A stretch of 64,000 nt of DNA from Alteromonas sp. BMJM2 (GTDB taxonomy: Bacteria > Pseudomonadota > Gammaproteobacteria > Enterobacterales > Alteromonadaceae): contig NZ_JAPVOT010000009.1 of assembly GCF_027257845.1 (NCBI RefSeq), positions 62,001-126,000 of the forward strand. Direction: 5' to 3'. Each line of letters begins with the position of its first letter. Position 1 is the first letter of the stretch. Of this stretch, positions 28,096 through 37,456 are shown one piece after another. The translations under genes and the position numbers were made by a program. The notes below the pieces were generated by a model. It did not search any database. It worked only from the letters and a program-made list of their open reading frames with translations, and was not told the DNA's origin.

Positions 28096-29532
28096 GTGGT
28101 TATGCAAACACCTACTTTTTTATGGCACGACTTTGAAACCTTTGGCACAAACACCCACAAGGACCTACCCTGCCAATTTGCGGCAGTGCGTACCGACGAA
28201 AACCTAAACATTGTGGGCAAGCCCATTAATATAATGAGCGCCATAGCCAATGACTATCTCCCCCATCCTAAAGCCTGCTTAGTAACGGGTATCACACCCC
28301 AGCAAACATTACGAGACGGCTCAAATGAAGCCGACTTTGCAGCCAAAATTTATCAAGAAATGTCGACACCCAACACGTGTAGCGTGGGTTACAACAGCAT
28401 TCGGTTTGATGATGAAGTATCACGCTTTTTGTTTTATCGCAATTTCTATGACCCGTATTCAAGAGAATGGAGAAACGGTAATAGCCGCTGGGACATCATC
28501 GACTTAGCGCGAGCCTGCTACGCGTTAAGGCCAGAGGGTATTATTTGGCCTGAGCGTGATGATGGCTCGCCAAGCTTCAAACTTGAACTGCTTACCAAAG
28601 CCAATGGACTTGAACATGGTCATGCCCACGACGCATTAAGCGACGTTTACGCCACCATTGCCCTTGCAAAGTTGATTAAAGAAAAACAACCAAGATTGTT
28701 TGACTACGCTTTTTCTCTTCGCAGTAAACACGCGGTAACGCAGCAATTCGACCTCTCAAAACCATCAGTATTACTCCACATTTCTTCCAAGCTACCCGCA
28801 GCCCAAGGCTGTTGTTCATGGATAATGCCCGTTGCAAAACACCCTAAAAACAGCAATGGATTTATTACTATCGATTTATCTCACGATGTTGATAGTTTAG
28901 TGAACGACACACCTGAAGAGATAAAACAAAAGCTTTACGCCCCGTCTGAGCAATTCGCGACTAAACAAGAGCGTCCTGGCATAAAGGTTATCCACGCCAA
29001 TCGGTCCCCGTTTGTTACCACAGCGAAAGCCATGTCTGAAGAAAATGCACAACGCTTAGGCCTTGACCGCGAGCGCTGTCTAGATAACTACAGAACCATT
29101 GTGGCCAACCCCGACATAGCACAAAAGCTTGTCGCTCTTTACGACATAGAAGATGAACATGGTGAACAGGATATCGACCACGCTCTATACAGTGGTGGCT
29201 TTTTAAGTGAGGAAGATAGGCGCTGGTGCGAACAAGTCATTGAGTCGAGACCTGAAAACTTAATAGCTATTGCCGATAATACCCAGCACCAGGGTTTACG
29301 GACGCTACTCTTTAGATATCGCGCTAGAAACTTTCCAAATACCCTTACCGCTGATGAGATGACACGATGGCAGCGTCATCGCCACGCCCGTTTAACCGAT
29401 GCTTCATCACACGGCTCTATCACCTTAGATACTTATTTGGTTCAACTGGAACAGCTCGCCCATGAGTATGCCGACAACCCTGATAAGCAGGCAATTTTGC
29501 GTGCGTTATACCAATACGCTGAAAACCTTTGA
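28096..29532 (+). CDS. sbcB: Exodeoxyribonuclease I
   Basis: 3'-5' single-strand DNA exonuclease used in recombination and mismatch repair (also named xonA). The 478-residue product has DEDDh motifs: FLWHDFETFGTNTHKD at the N terminus, the middle CSVGYNSIRFDDEVSRFLFYR, and HAHDALSDVYATIALAKL. The SH3-like and C-terminal helical domains typical of ExoI complete the length (E. coli 475). The start could be the ATG at 28096 or the ATG two codons later; homology begins after both. Confidence 0.96.
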   Translation: MVMQTPTFLWHDFETFGTNTHKDLPCQFAAVRTDENLNIVGKPINIMSAIANDYLPHPKACLVTGITPQQTLRDGSNEADFAAKIYQEMSTPNTCSVGYNSIRFDDEVSRFLFYRNFYDPYSREWRNGNSRWDIIDLARACYALRPEGIIWPERDDGSPSFKLELLTKANGLEHGHAHDALSDVYATIALAKLIKEKQPRLFDYAFSLRSKHAVTQQFDLSKPSVLLHISSKLPAAQGCCSWIMPVAKHPKNSNGFITIDLSHDVDSLVNDTPEEIKQKLYAPSEQFATKQERPGIKVIHANRSPFVTTAKAMSEENAQRLGLDRERCLDNYRTIVANPDIAQKLVALYDIEDEHGEQDIDHALYSGGFLSEEDRRWCEQVIESRPENLIAIADNTQHQGLRTLLFRYRARNFPNTLTADEMTRWQRHRHARLTDASSHGSITLDTYLVQLEQLAHEYADNPDKQAILRALYQYAENL

Positions 29533-29713
29533 CCCAAAGCCAGTATCAGAATAAATTGTTGGGTATAAGGAAATGATGGCTAGATTGCTAATTAGCTGTG
29601 TTTTGAAAAAAACAAACACTAAGTAATAATAACAACAGCCTGAAAAAGTACCATTAAGTAACAATACGAGCGGCCGATAACACATCAAGGTGTGCTCAGA
29701 GGATTATGTTGTC

Positions 29714-31369
29714 ATGAATGGCGTTACAATTAGTTTCGATAAATCTAGAACGTATATAAATATTCAACTCGACCCATCTTTATTTGATGCCGATATCAAT
29801 ATCAGTGACATTCGTGCTGAGCTTGAACGCGGCGAAACATCTGGTCTGTACGTTTCAGAAAAATCGCTAAAATCTGCATGTGATACTGCCAACCACTATT
29901 TTAAAACTGGCGACAAAACGATAGTACGAGAGCGAATAGGCGAGCGAAAAAATGCCGAAGTAGAGTTTCGTATTCCCGAGGATAATATGTCGGCTAACTT
30001 AGTGTTAACGGCACCTTACGGCGGCAAACTACCCTCTATAGGTTCAATAATGTCTCTTGCAATGAAAAGTAAAATTGTTAAGGGCATAAGTACTAAGCGC
30101 ATCAAAACATTACTTTTTCAGGCTAAACAAGCCAAAAGTGGCAACATTCTTGAAGACACAATAGCTAAGGGTCTCCCCCCTAGAAATGGCAAGAACTCCA
30201 AATTCATCCCTTTAGTTCCTAATGCATTAGAAAGAATTTTGAAACCCCAAACCCAAGCGGGTGAGCGAGTTGATATGCGTAATTTAGGCGAAGTAATTTG
30301 TGTAAAAGTAGATACACCAGTGCTAAAGCGCACTGCGCCTACAAAAGGCCGCACAGGATTTGACGTTAAAGGCAATAAGCTTCCTTCCGTACCAGGCGAA
30401 TGGCTTGATTTCAAAATGGGAAGCGGTACCGTGGTGTCAGACAGCGATTCAAACCTGCTTGTTTCATCGATATCTGGTATGCCGAAATACCGCGATCAAA
30501 TAATGAACATAGACGACACCTTTATTTGCACGGGCGTTAATGTGGGCTCTGGGCATGTTAATTATGACGGTGCTGTATTGGTTAACGGTGATGTTACCGA
30601 AAAAATGCAAATTAAAGCCTCTGGCGATGTCACTATTAATGGTTTTGTAGAATCTGCATTCATTGAATCAGGTGGTGATATTATTATTACTGAAGGCGCC
30701 ATGGGTAAGGTCAACGATAACGATGGTGAATACCATTGTAAGTTAGTCGCCGCAGGCAGCATTCACGTTCAGCACGGGCAAGGTGTTGAGGTTCAATGCA
30801 AAGGCGATGTTACTGTTGGCAGACAACTAGCCTACAGCAGATTGCGCTGTGGCGGCGCTGTTATCGTAGGCCAATTAGACAATCCTATGGGAAATTTGTT
30901 TGCCTGCGACATCATCAGCCAAGGCCGTGTTGAAGCTGGCACATTAGGTGCGGTGTCTGGCAGTACGTTAAAAATAGATTTTAGTCCGGGCTTTAATTTA
31001 TTGTTAGAGCGAAAAGACGGCTTAGATGAGCTGCTTAAGCAAATTCGCGAAAACAACTCAAAGCACAAAGAAAAAATCGATTTACTGAAAAGTAAAAAAG
31101 TCCCGAAAGAACTCAAACAAAAAATGACTGATGCCCTTGAGTTATTTAACAACGAAACGGCGTTGCTTGAATGGATTGAAGGAAAAGCCTCTGAAATAAA
31201 AGGAGCAAAAGAATCCTACCAGTCTGACGTTAAGCTGATAGCGAATAAGCGTCTTTATCCCGGAGTTACTGCCAAACTAAACAATAGAAACTGGCGTTCA
31301 GAGCGCGAGTATAACCGCTCACAGATTCGCTACGATGCCCACCAGTGGCACTACGACCCTATCGTTTAA
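29714..31369 (+). CDS. FapA/DUF342 polymer-forming protein
   Basis: A 551-residue cytoplasmic protein of the FapA (DUF342) family. The N-terminal half has the GRTGFDVKGNKLPSVPGEW motif typical of the family; the middle (~residues 255-430) is a run of short beta-helix turns (VNVGSGHVNYDGAVLVNGDV, ASGDVTINGFVESAFIESGG); the C terminus is a charged coiled coil (EQL/KHKEKIDLLKSKK region). In Vibrio, FapA has been linked to flagellation and to the glucose phosphotransferase system; no such partner is adjacent here. I chose the ATG at 29714 because AGAGGA lies about ten bases upstream; an in-frame GTG exists at 29690 without a ribosome-binding site. Confidence 0.85.
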   Translation: MNGVTISFDKSRTYINIQLDPSLFDADINISDIRAELERGETSGLYVSEKSLKSACDTANHYFKTGDKTIVRERIGERKNAEVEFRIPEDNMSANLVLTAPYGGKLPSIGSIMSLAMKSKIVKGISTKRIKTLLFQAKQAKSGNILEDTIAKGLPPRNGKNSKFIPLVPNALERILKPQTQAGERVDMRNLGEVICVKVDTPVLKRTAPTKGRTGFDVKGNKLPSVPGEWLDFKMGSGTVVSDSDSNLLVSSISGMPKYRDQIMNIDDTFICTGVNVGSGHVNYDGAVLVNGDVTEKMQIKASGDVTINGFVESAFIESGGDIIITEGAMGKVNDNDGEYHCKLVAAGSIHVQHGQGVEVQCKGDVTVGRQLAYSRLRCGGAVIVGQLDNPMGNLFACDIISQGRVEAGTLGAVSGSTLKIDFSPGFNLLLERKDGLDELLKQIRENNSKHKEKIDLLKSKKVPKELKQKMTDALELFNNETALLEWIEGKASEIKGAKESYQSDVKLIANKRLYPGVTAKLNNRNWRSEREYNRSQIRYDAHQWHYDPIV

Positions 31370-31452
31370 GCTTTATGTTTAGCGGTTGCGATAGGCGGCG
31401 TCTATTGTTGATATGCCACAAAGGTGCACGCTAGCTTGTTCGCTTGAGTATT

Positions 31453-32895
31453 TTACTCTGCCACCGAAATAGTATTTTGACCCTCGCGTTTATCTTTATT
31501 CAACGCTTTTAATGTGCGCTCATACCAATCTGAAAACTCTTCTTCTCCTTTCAATTCGGCTAAACCCATAGACACGCTCATTAACGATGAAATGGCATCC
31601 TCTTGCTTTATGCGCTCTTGTAAACGATGGGCTAGAGTTGTTGCCGCATTCAATTCTGTTTGCGGGCACAAAATTATAAACAACTGTTCATGAAAACGAG
31701 ACACCACATCCACTTCTCGAATTGTACTTAAACAGCTTGCCGCTGTTTTTCTTAATACATCTTCGCGTACAAAATCATCGATAATTTTAGCGTTAGGATC
31801 TCGCTGCGATAAATCGATAAGAATAAGCGTTGCGGTTGTATGAAAACGCAGGAAGCGAGAAATTTCCTCCTCAGCACGCTGAATCATGTGATTTCGATTA
31901 TACAGCCCAGTCGTTTTGTCATGGGCAGATAAAAAAGCGAGCGTACGATTCTTTTCTAGAAGCGTTGCTTGAAGTGCACCTATTTCAGCATCTTTTTGCG
32001 CAACAATATGTTGGTATTTTCGCACATATCGATTGCGGTAGATTAACCATAGCAACACAAGCAATACGATACTTACCCAAAGTATTAATTGAGAATAGCT
32101 GCGGCTATAGCGCATTTTAACGTTATTCCAACGCTTATAGATTTCTACTTTCTTTTCTTCAGGAATACGCTCTATAGCAAAATTGAGTTTTGGTATTAAG
32201 TAGCTCGACGATTTGTTTACGCCAAACGCTAGTGAGTCGTGTGGCTCTGCATACCCCACTATGCTTAAATCTTTTAAATTTTGATTATTGATATGCATGT
32301 TCACGCTTAGCAGTGAACCAACCATTACCTCGAACTTATCTTCGCTTAGAAGCTTAAGTCCTTCTCGCTCAGACGGCACCATCGCTAAACGTACATTGGG
32401 GTAATGACGATAAATATATTCAAGCTGACGATAGCCATCAACGATGCCAACTGTTCGGTTACCTACCCCTGCATACCCTTGCAGCATCACAGTTCCCTCT
32501 TTTGCAATCAACACATTGGGGGCTTCAAAATAAGGGAGACTAAAATCGAGAAACTGCCGGCGATAGTCTGAAGTATTCAGCATTGGAATGACTTGGCAAC
32601 GCCCTTGTTGAACAAATTCTAAGCTTTGCTGCCAGCTCTCCGTAGGAACTAACGTAAAAGAGAGATTGCCGATGTCGGCGATAATATCGAGATATTCAGC
32701 AGATATACCAACATGAAGGTTATTGCGGATGGCTTCGTAGGGTGCCCAATTCGGATCGACACAGTAGGTCACATTCTCAATACTATTGTCGAGTATTTCG
32801 CTCTCAAACTCATTTTCAATTTGAGCTGATGCCGCGCAAATAAGCATATTTACGCTAAAGAAAATTGTCCATCCGACATAGCTAAATAATTTCAA
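31453..32895 (-). CDS. Periplasmic-binding sensor with degenerate GGDEF domain
   Basis: A 480-residue inner-membrane protein. After a signal peptide (~residues 1-24) comes an SBP_bac_3 amino-acid-binding-type domain (YCVDPNWAPYEAIRNN; VGIVDGYRQLEYI), a membrane helix (~274-292), a short coiled coil, and a GGDEF-fold domain beginning HDKTTGLYNRNHM. Where active cyclases have RxGGDEF, this protein has RFHEQLF, so the catalytic glycines and acids are gone and diguanylate cyclase activity is not expected. The start is a TTG; no upstream in-frame ATG exists, and the signal peptide begins properly there. It is likely a ligand sensor acting by binding rather than catalysis. Confidence 0.86.
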   Translation of the reverse strand: MKLFSYVGWTIFFSVNMLICAASAQIENEFESEILDNSIENVTYCVDPNWAPYEAIRNNLHVGISAEYLDIIADIGNLSFTLVPTESWQQSLEFVQQGRCQVIPMLNTSDYRRQFLDFSLPYFEAPNVLIAKEGTVMLQGYAGVGNRTVGIVDGYRQLEYIYRHYPNVRLAMVPSEREGLKLLSEDKFEVMVGSLLSVNMHINNQNLKDLSIVGYAEPHDSLAFGVNKSSSYLIPKLNFAIERIPEEKKVEIYKRWNNVKMRYSRSYSQLILWVSIVLLVLLWLIYRNRYVRKYQHIVAQKDAEIGALQATLLEKNRTLAFLSAHDKTTGLYNRNHMIQRAEEEISRFLRFHTTATLILIDLSQRDPNAKIIDDFVREDVLRKTAASCLSTIREVDVVSRFHEQLFIILCPQTELNAATTLAHRLQERIKQEDAISSLMSVSMGLAELKGEEEFSDWYERTLKALNKDKREGQNTISVAE

Positions 32896-33012
32896 ATTTT
32901 ACCATTAACACTACCTGCAAAAACAGCGAGAAAGTATTCATTCTTCACCGCCATTTTGCAATATTTTCAAGAACGTTTTTATGCGAATTTCTGTGATTTT
33001 GCAGTTAACTGG

Positions 33013-34248
33013 TTACGTAACGTGCTGCTTGCGTTGAAACTCGGCCTTTTCGTATGTCTTTTTCTGCATAATATCCGCCAGTTTAGACACCGCGACTTCA
33101 ATATCTTCAAATGATAGATAAAGTGGTGCAAAGCCTATTCTCAAAATATTGGGGGCCCGAAAATCTGCAATAACCCCCTCAGCAATCCACGCCTGGCATA
33201 TTGCATAGGCTTCGGGGTGCGATAGCGCCACCTGACTTCCTCTGTTTTCGATAGGAGGGCTGACAATATCCATATAGTCGCAAAGGCCTGCGCGCTTTCC
33301 TTCTGCGGCGAAAAACGCTTGAAGCTTTTTGGATTTTTCATCTATCGCTTTCAAGCTTATTTCGTCAAATACTGACAAAGCGGCATCAAGCACACTCATG
33401 CTCAAAATACCTGGGGTGCCGCATAGGTTCTGACTCACTGAATCATCAGCTTCGTAATCAGGCGTAAATGCAAATGGAGATTTATGCCCCATCCACCCTG
33501 ACAAAGGCTGCTTATATTGTTGTTGATGTCTATGCGCTACATACACAAACGCCGGCGCACCTGGGCCACCGTTTAGGTATTTGTAAGTACAACCTACCGC
33601 AAAATCTACATTACACTTGTCTAGTTCAACTGGAAACGCCCCTGCACTGTGCGCTAAGTCCCACAATGTAAGAATACCAAGCTTCTGTGCTTGGCGAGTT
33701 ATCGTCTCCATATTCAATTTAAAACCGGAGCGAAAGTTTACCTGAGTGAGCATAAGCACTGCGATGTCATCAGATAGTTGGCTTTCAATCTCACTTTCCT
33801 CAATGTAACGAATGCTATAGTCGTCACCGAGCAACGTGAGTAGCCCCTGAACCATATAAATATCGGTTGGGAAGTTGTCACGGGTGGTTGCTATCACCTT
33901 TTTATTAGGCTGCATATTGAGCGCCGCGCTTAACACCTTAAACAGATTAATGGATATTGAGTCACAGGAAACGACTTGCCCTGCCTCTGCCCCAATAAGC
34001 GCGCCAATTTTATCGCCAACCTTTTGAGGGAGTCTTATCCAGTCGTGACAGTTCCAGCTTTTTATTAAATCCTTACCCCACTGGTTAGTTACCACGTCGC
34101 GAGCTCGCTCCTCAGCGGCCTTTGGTAGTGGCCCCAGTGAATTCCCGTCTAAGTAAATGGTATCGGGAGGCAGTGCAAATTGACTGACAACGTGGCGTAA
34201 GGGATCTTTATCGTCTAACTGCTTGGCGGAAAAAACCTTGTTAATCAT
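33013..34248 (-). CDS. kynU: Kynureninase
   Basis: PLP enzyme cleaving L-kynurenine to anthranilate and L-alanine in tryptophan catabolism. The 411-residue product has the family start (YLDGNSLGPLP), the aspartate loop LWDLAHSAGAFPVEL, and the PLP-binding Lys223 in GCTYKYLNGGPGAPAF. Length matches bacterial KynU (~415). Its ATG overlaps the last 8 bases of the upstream lipoprotein hydrolase gene, indicating translational coupling. kynA (tryptophan 2,3-dioxygenase) is not in the window. Confidence 0.96.
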   Translation of the reverse strand: MINKVFSAKQLDDKDPLRHVVSQFALPPDTIYLDGNSLGPLPKAAEERARDVVTNQWGKDLIKSWNCHDWIRLPQKVGDKIGALIGAEAGQVVSCDSISINLFKVLSAALNMQPNKKVIATTRDNFPTDIYMVQGLLTLLGDDYSIRYIEESEIESQLSDDIAVLMLTQVNFRSGFKLNMETITRQAQKLGILTLWDLAHSAGAFPVELDKCNVDFAVGCTYKYLNGGPGAPAFVYVAHRHQQQYKQPLSGWMGHKSPFAFTPDYEADDSVSQNLCGTPGILSMSVLDAALSVFDEISLKAIDEKSKKLQAFFAAEGKRAGLCDYMDIVSPPIENRGSQVALSHPEAYAICQAWIAEGVIADFRAPNILRIGFAPLYLSFEDIEVAVSKLADIMQKKTYEKAEFQRKQHVT

Positions 34249-35146
34249 TTGCTGTCACTACCTTTACGAGTGCTTTGTAGGAGTCTGATTTAGGATGTAG
34301 CCAATCAAAATGGCCACCGTTTACAATAGAGATTGTTTTGGCATGCTCGCTTTCACTGTGCGAAGCGGGCACGATGGCGTCCGAATCACCCTGCATCAGC
34401 ACAACCGGATACCCAATACGCTCTAAATGTGGTGTTGCTTGCTTATACGCCTCAACACGTACTTCGGGCTTGCCGCCCATAAAATCAGGCGTAGCGGTTT
34501 GACAGCTATTTGTACCCTTGGCGTACTCGGTTACATTGGTAATTGCTGCAAGGCCGATAACGGCTTTTATATTTATGCTCTTCGGTATATTTAGCTGAGA
34601 AGCGGCAGCAAGCAGGGCCAAATGGCCTCCCGCCGAGTGGCCTACAATGAATACATTTTTTTCTTCGTTTGTTTGGGAAAGTGAGTGCGTTATTGTGTTT
34701 ATCGCGTCTTGAATATCGTGAAAACTGCCAGGCCAACCTCCGCCCTCATCGCCGGTTCTTCTGTATTCCACCGCGTAAGTATCGATGCCTGTGTTAGCCA
34801 ACGCTGAATAGAAGCCAGCGCCATGGGAAGCATCGTATGCATTTAGCCAGCAGCCGCCGTGAACAAAAATAATCGCAGAGTTAGAAGAGCTTACTCCCCC
34901 GCTATCTTTTTGTGCTTCGTACACTGACACCGTTTGAAGCGCATCGCTGCCGTAAGAAATTATGCGCGTAGGCACAGTTTTAGGCAGCAATAATAGTGAG
35001 CTGTAGGGAACTTGGTCAAAGGTGGCTAATGTTTCTGGCGTCTTAATTTCGCTGTGTTTTTCATCGACAGCTGTCAGTGATGAACACCCGGCCAAGGTCA
35101 ACATGGTAACGACTAGCAAAAGTAATTTATTCGGTAACCTGAACAT
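34241..35146 (-). CDS. Lipoprotein alpha/beta hydrolase, candidate kynurenine formamidase
   Basis: A 301-residue alpha/beta hydrolase with a lipoprotein signal: starting at the ATG at 35146 the protein opens with a basic then hydrophobic stretch ending LTLAGC (Cys21). Catalytic features are the oxyanion motif HGGCW, the nucleophile GHSAGGH, an Asp in QGDSDAIVP and the final His in NGGHFDWL. This pattern is shared by esterases and eukaryote-type arylformamidases. Coupling to kynU suggests it hydrolyses N-formylkynurenine, but a lipid-anchored formamidase outside the cytoplasm would be unusual, so this role is inference. An in-frame ATG at 35191 would extend the signal by 15 residues. Confidence 0.75.
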   Translation of the reverse strand: MFRLPNKLLLLVVTMLTLAGCSSLTAVDEKHSEIKTPETLATFDQVPYSSLLLLPKTVPTRIISYGSDALQTVSVYEAQKDSGGVSSSNSAIIFVHGGCWLNAYDASHGAGFYSALANTGIDTYAVEYRRTGDEGGGWPGSFHDIQDAINTITHSLSQTNEEKNVFIVGHSAGGHLALLAAASQLNIPKSINIKAVIGLAAITNVTEYAKGTNSCQTATPDFMGGKPEVRVEAYKQATPHLERIGYPVVLMQGDSDAIVPASHSESEHAKTISIVNGGHFDWLHPKSDSYKALVKVVTAND

Positions 35147-35343
35147 TACAGGCCAGGCTTTCTCATGCCAATCCGTAGCAGCCCAGTTCATGACAGCGCT
35201 AATTTTGAAGATGCGTTTTTGTAGGCGCTTGCATTGGCACCGACGTTTACATTGGCGTCTAAGTAAATAAAAACTATTTTGGCAGAGTAAGTTTTAAACT
35301 TCATATAACGTTCTTATTATGTATTTTTTGATTATTTAAACAT

Positions 35344-35369
35344 AAATGGCACCACAAATGGTGCCATTT
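35344..35369 (-). terminator. Hairpin downstream of the thiolase gene
   Basis: AAATGGCACC (35344-35353) and GGTGCCATTT (35360-35369) form a perfect 10-bp stem with a 6-base loop. It lies 146 bases past the leftward thiolase stop, in the otherwise empty 35147-35514 interval. The T run on either side is short, so it is a probable but not certain terminator. Confidence 0.6.
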
Positions 35370-35514
35370 CGACTATTAAAATTATGTAACTATTTATGTA
35401 CTTATCGATGTACTTACATAGTGAATAATCTTCCTAGCTACCTAACCGCTGTTAAGTGCGTTTAATTACACTCGATTACTGTTCACACAGTAAAAATCGT
35501 TGTATGAATGTAAT

Positions 35515-36690
35515 CTACAGCATCTCAACGGCAAGAGCTACACCTTCACCACCGCCAATACACAAAGAGGCAATGCCACGCTTTTCATTGCGCTGTTTAA
35601 GCGCATGAAGCAATGTAACAAGTAACCGAGCACCCGAAGCGCCAATTGGATGGCCAAGCGCACAAGCGCCTCCCTTTACGTTTACTTTACTCTCATCGAG
35701 GCCTAACTTTTTAATGGCAAGCATTGTGACCATGGCAAATGCTTCGTTTATTTCAAACAGGTCTACTTCTTCTTTTGTCCAACCCGCCTTGCTTAGTACC
35801 TTTTCCATTGCACCTACTGGGGCTACGGTAAAGTTTTCTGGCTCAATAGAATGTGTTGCGTGGGCCACCACTTTGGCTAGCGGCGTTAGCCCCATTTCTT
35901 TTGCTTTTTCTTCGCTCATTACTACTAGTGCTGCTGCACCGTCTGAAATTGAGCTGGAGTTTGCGGCTGTAACGGTGCCGTCTTTTTTGAAAGCAGGTCG
36001 AAGTGATGGAATTTTTTCTGGGCGGGCTGAGCCAGGACCTTCATCGGTATCGACAACCACATCGCCCTTGCGACCAGAAATCGTAACTTTTGCAATTTCG
36101 TCACCAAAGGTTCCGCTATTAATGGCTTCATGAGCCTTTGACAGAGAGCTTAATGCGAACTCATCCATTTCTTCTCGAGTAATGTTTTCACTGTCGGCGG
36201 TGTCTTGAGCGAAGCACCCCATTGCTTTTCCGTCGTAGGCGTTTTCAAGTCCATCCAGCATCATATGATCGAGCACTTGGCCGTGTCCCATTCGATAACC
36301 AGAACGAGCTTTTGGCAGCATATAGGGTGCATTACTCATACTTTCCATACCACCGGCAACAACCGTGTCTGCACTTCCCGCTTTAATTAGATCATGGGCA
36401 AGCATGACGGCCTTCAGCCCTGAACCACAAACTTTGTTAATTGTGGTAACACCTGCACTTAGCGGTAAACCAGCACCTAGCGACGCTTGACGCGCAGGTG
36501 ATTGACCGAGACCCGCTGGCAATACACAGCCCATTACCACTTCGTCAATTTGAGAGACATCTATGCTTTCACACGCCGCTTTAATCGCCACATTACCTAA
36601 ATCTGTTGCACTCACTGGCGCTAGGCTACCGTTAAAACCGCCCATTGGCGTACGCTTAGCTGCAACAATAACTACTGTTCTATCACTCAT
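35515..36690 (-). CDS. atoB: Acetyl-CoA C-acetyltransferase (thiolase)
   Basis: Degradative thiolase that would split acetoacetyl-CoA into two acetyl-CoA. I start it at the ATG at 36690 (391 residues, typical length) with AGGTG six bases upstream; ten more in-frame codons upstream lack homology. Active-site residues: nucleophile Cys88 in NKVCGSGLKAVM, His in CALGHPIGASGAR, and the C-terminal Cys in SLCIGGGEGVALA. It faces away from the liu operon across a shared regulatory region, which suggests that it handles acetoacetate-derived product of leucine breakdown after CoA activation. The precise chain-length preference is inferred. Confidence 0.92.
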   Translation of the reverse strand: MSDRTVVIVAAKRTPMGGFNGSLAPVSATDLGNVAIKAACESIDVSQIDEVVMGCVLPAGLGQSPARQASLGAGLPLSAGVTTINKVCGSGLKAVMLAHDLIKAGSADTVVAGGMESMSNAPYMLPKARSGYRMGHGQVLDHMMLDGLENAYDGKAMGCFAQDTADSENITREEMDEFALSSLSKAHEAINSGTFGDEIAKVTISGRKGDVVVDTDEGPGSARPEKIPSLRPAFKKDGTVTAANSSSISDGAAALVVMSEEKAKEMGLTPLAKVVAHATHSIEPENFTVAPVGAMEKVLSKAGWTKEEVDLFEINEAFAMVTMLAIKKLGLDESKVNVKGGACALGHPIGASGARLLVTLLHALKQRNEKRGIASLCIGGGEGVALAVEML

Positions 36691-36831
36691 AATCACACCT
36701 TTAATATTTAATTTTTTCAATTACTTAAATGCGTTCACTTTGCGCCATGTATAAAAAAGTAAACACCTTGAACCGTGCTAAACAAAGACCGTCATCATGA
36801 AAAATTGACGTTAGCAAAATGTTACTTTACC

Positions 36832-36863
36832 TTTACGTAAAATGTAATTAACGTTAACGTAAA
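36832..36863. promoter_or_regulatory. Dyad elements in the thiolase/liuR control region (candidate LiuR operator)
   Basis: The 358-base gap between thiolase and liuR contains TTTACGTAAA (36832-36841), a perfect palindrome, and TTAACGTTAACGTAAA (36848-36863), one mismatch from a perfect 16-bp palindrome. ACGT-centred dyads next to a MerR-family gene fit an autoregulatory operator for LiuR. The rest of the gap shows nothing I can name. Binding is inferred. Confidence 0.55.
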
Positions 36864-37048
36864 CCTGTAACAGGGATCTGTCAACCAAACGCAACATTCT
36901 TACACCACAAAGAGTAAGAACAGCCCAAGCGTAATACAAGAAATGGCAGTTAGGTATGCGCACTCGAAGTATACGCGCAACGTTAAGGACATGAGTCCAC
37001 GTTTAAATTTTGGACAGCAAGAAAATGCTATACGACAAGGTACATGTA

Positions 37049-37456
37049 ATGAGTCAGTCGGACAATGAAACTACTTTCGCCATTGGTGAGCTTGCGAGAG
37101 AGTTCGATATTACGCCCCGCTCCATTCGTTTTTACGAAGAGCAAGGGCTTCTATCTCCCACTCGCACTGGGCAAAACCGTGTTTATTTAAATAAAGACCG
37201 AGTTCGCCTAAAGCTAATATTGCGCGGCAAGCGCCTTGGCTTTTCACTTGCCGAAGTAAAGACCCTATTTGACATGTACGACAGTAATCCAAACTCGGCC
37301 GTTCAGTTAGAAGCGATGCTAGAAATGTCCGAGCAAAAACGTGCAGTGCTTAATCAACAATTAGAAGACATACAAATGTTGATGACAGAACTGGACGACG
37401 TTGAAACCAGATGTAGAGAAGAACTCGCAGAACTTAAACGAGGAAAAATTGCATGA
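37049..37456 (+). CDS. liuR: MerR-family regulator of leucine/isovalerate catabolism
   Basis: A 135-residue MerR-type activator/repressor. The N-terminal winged helix is [26 protein letters not shown], followed by the second wing and a C-terminal dimerisation coiled coil (~residues 85-130) with no metal-binding cysteines, fitting an organic or acyl-CoA effector. I start at the ATG at 37049 preceded by AAGG; a TTG at 37010 in frame has no support. Its stop overlaps the ivd start (ATGA), so regulator and enzymes are one transcript, with divergent thiolase probably in the same regulon. Confidence 0.92.
   Translation: MSQSDNETTFAIGELAREFDITPRSIRFYEEQGLLSPTRTGQNRVYLNKDRVRLKLILRGKRLGFSLAEVKTLFDMYDSNPNSAVQLEAMLEMSEQKRAVLNQQLEDIQMLMTELDDVETRCREELAELKRGKIA

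Noticed and set aside
27902..28207. A 101-codon frame upstream of sbcB
   Set aside because: It overlaps the start of sbcB by 112 bases in a different frame and its composition is unlike a real protein.
29690..29713. GTG at 29690 as start of the FapA-like gene
   Set aside because: No ribosome-binding sequence precedes it, whereas the ATG at 29714 has AGAGGA upstream.
35344..35369. The hairpin near 35.35 kb as a rightward terminator
   Set aside because: No rightward gene precedes it; I list it only as a possible leftward terminator for the thiolase gene.
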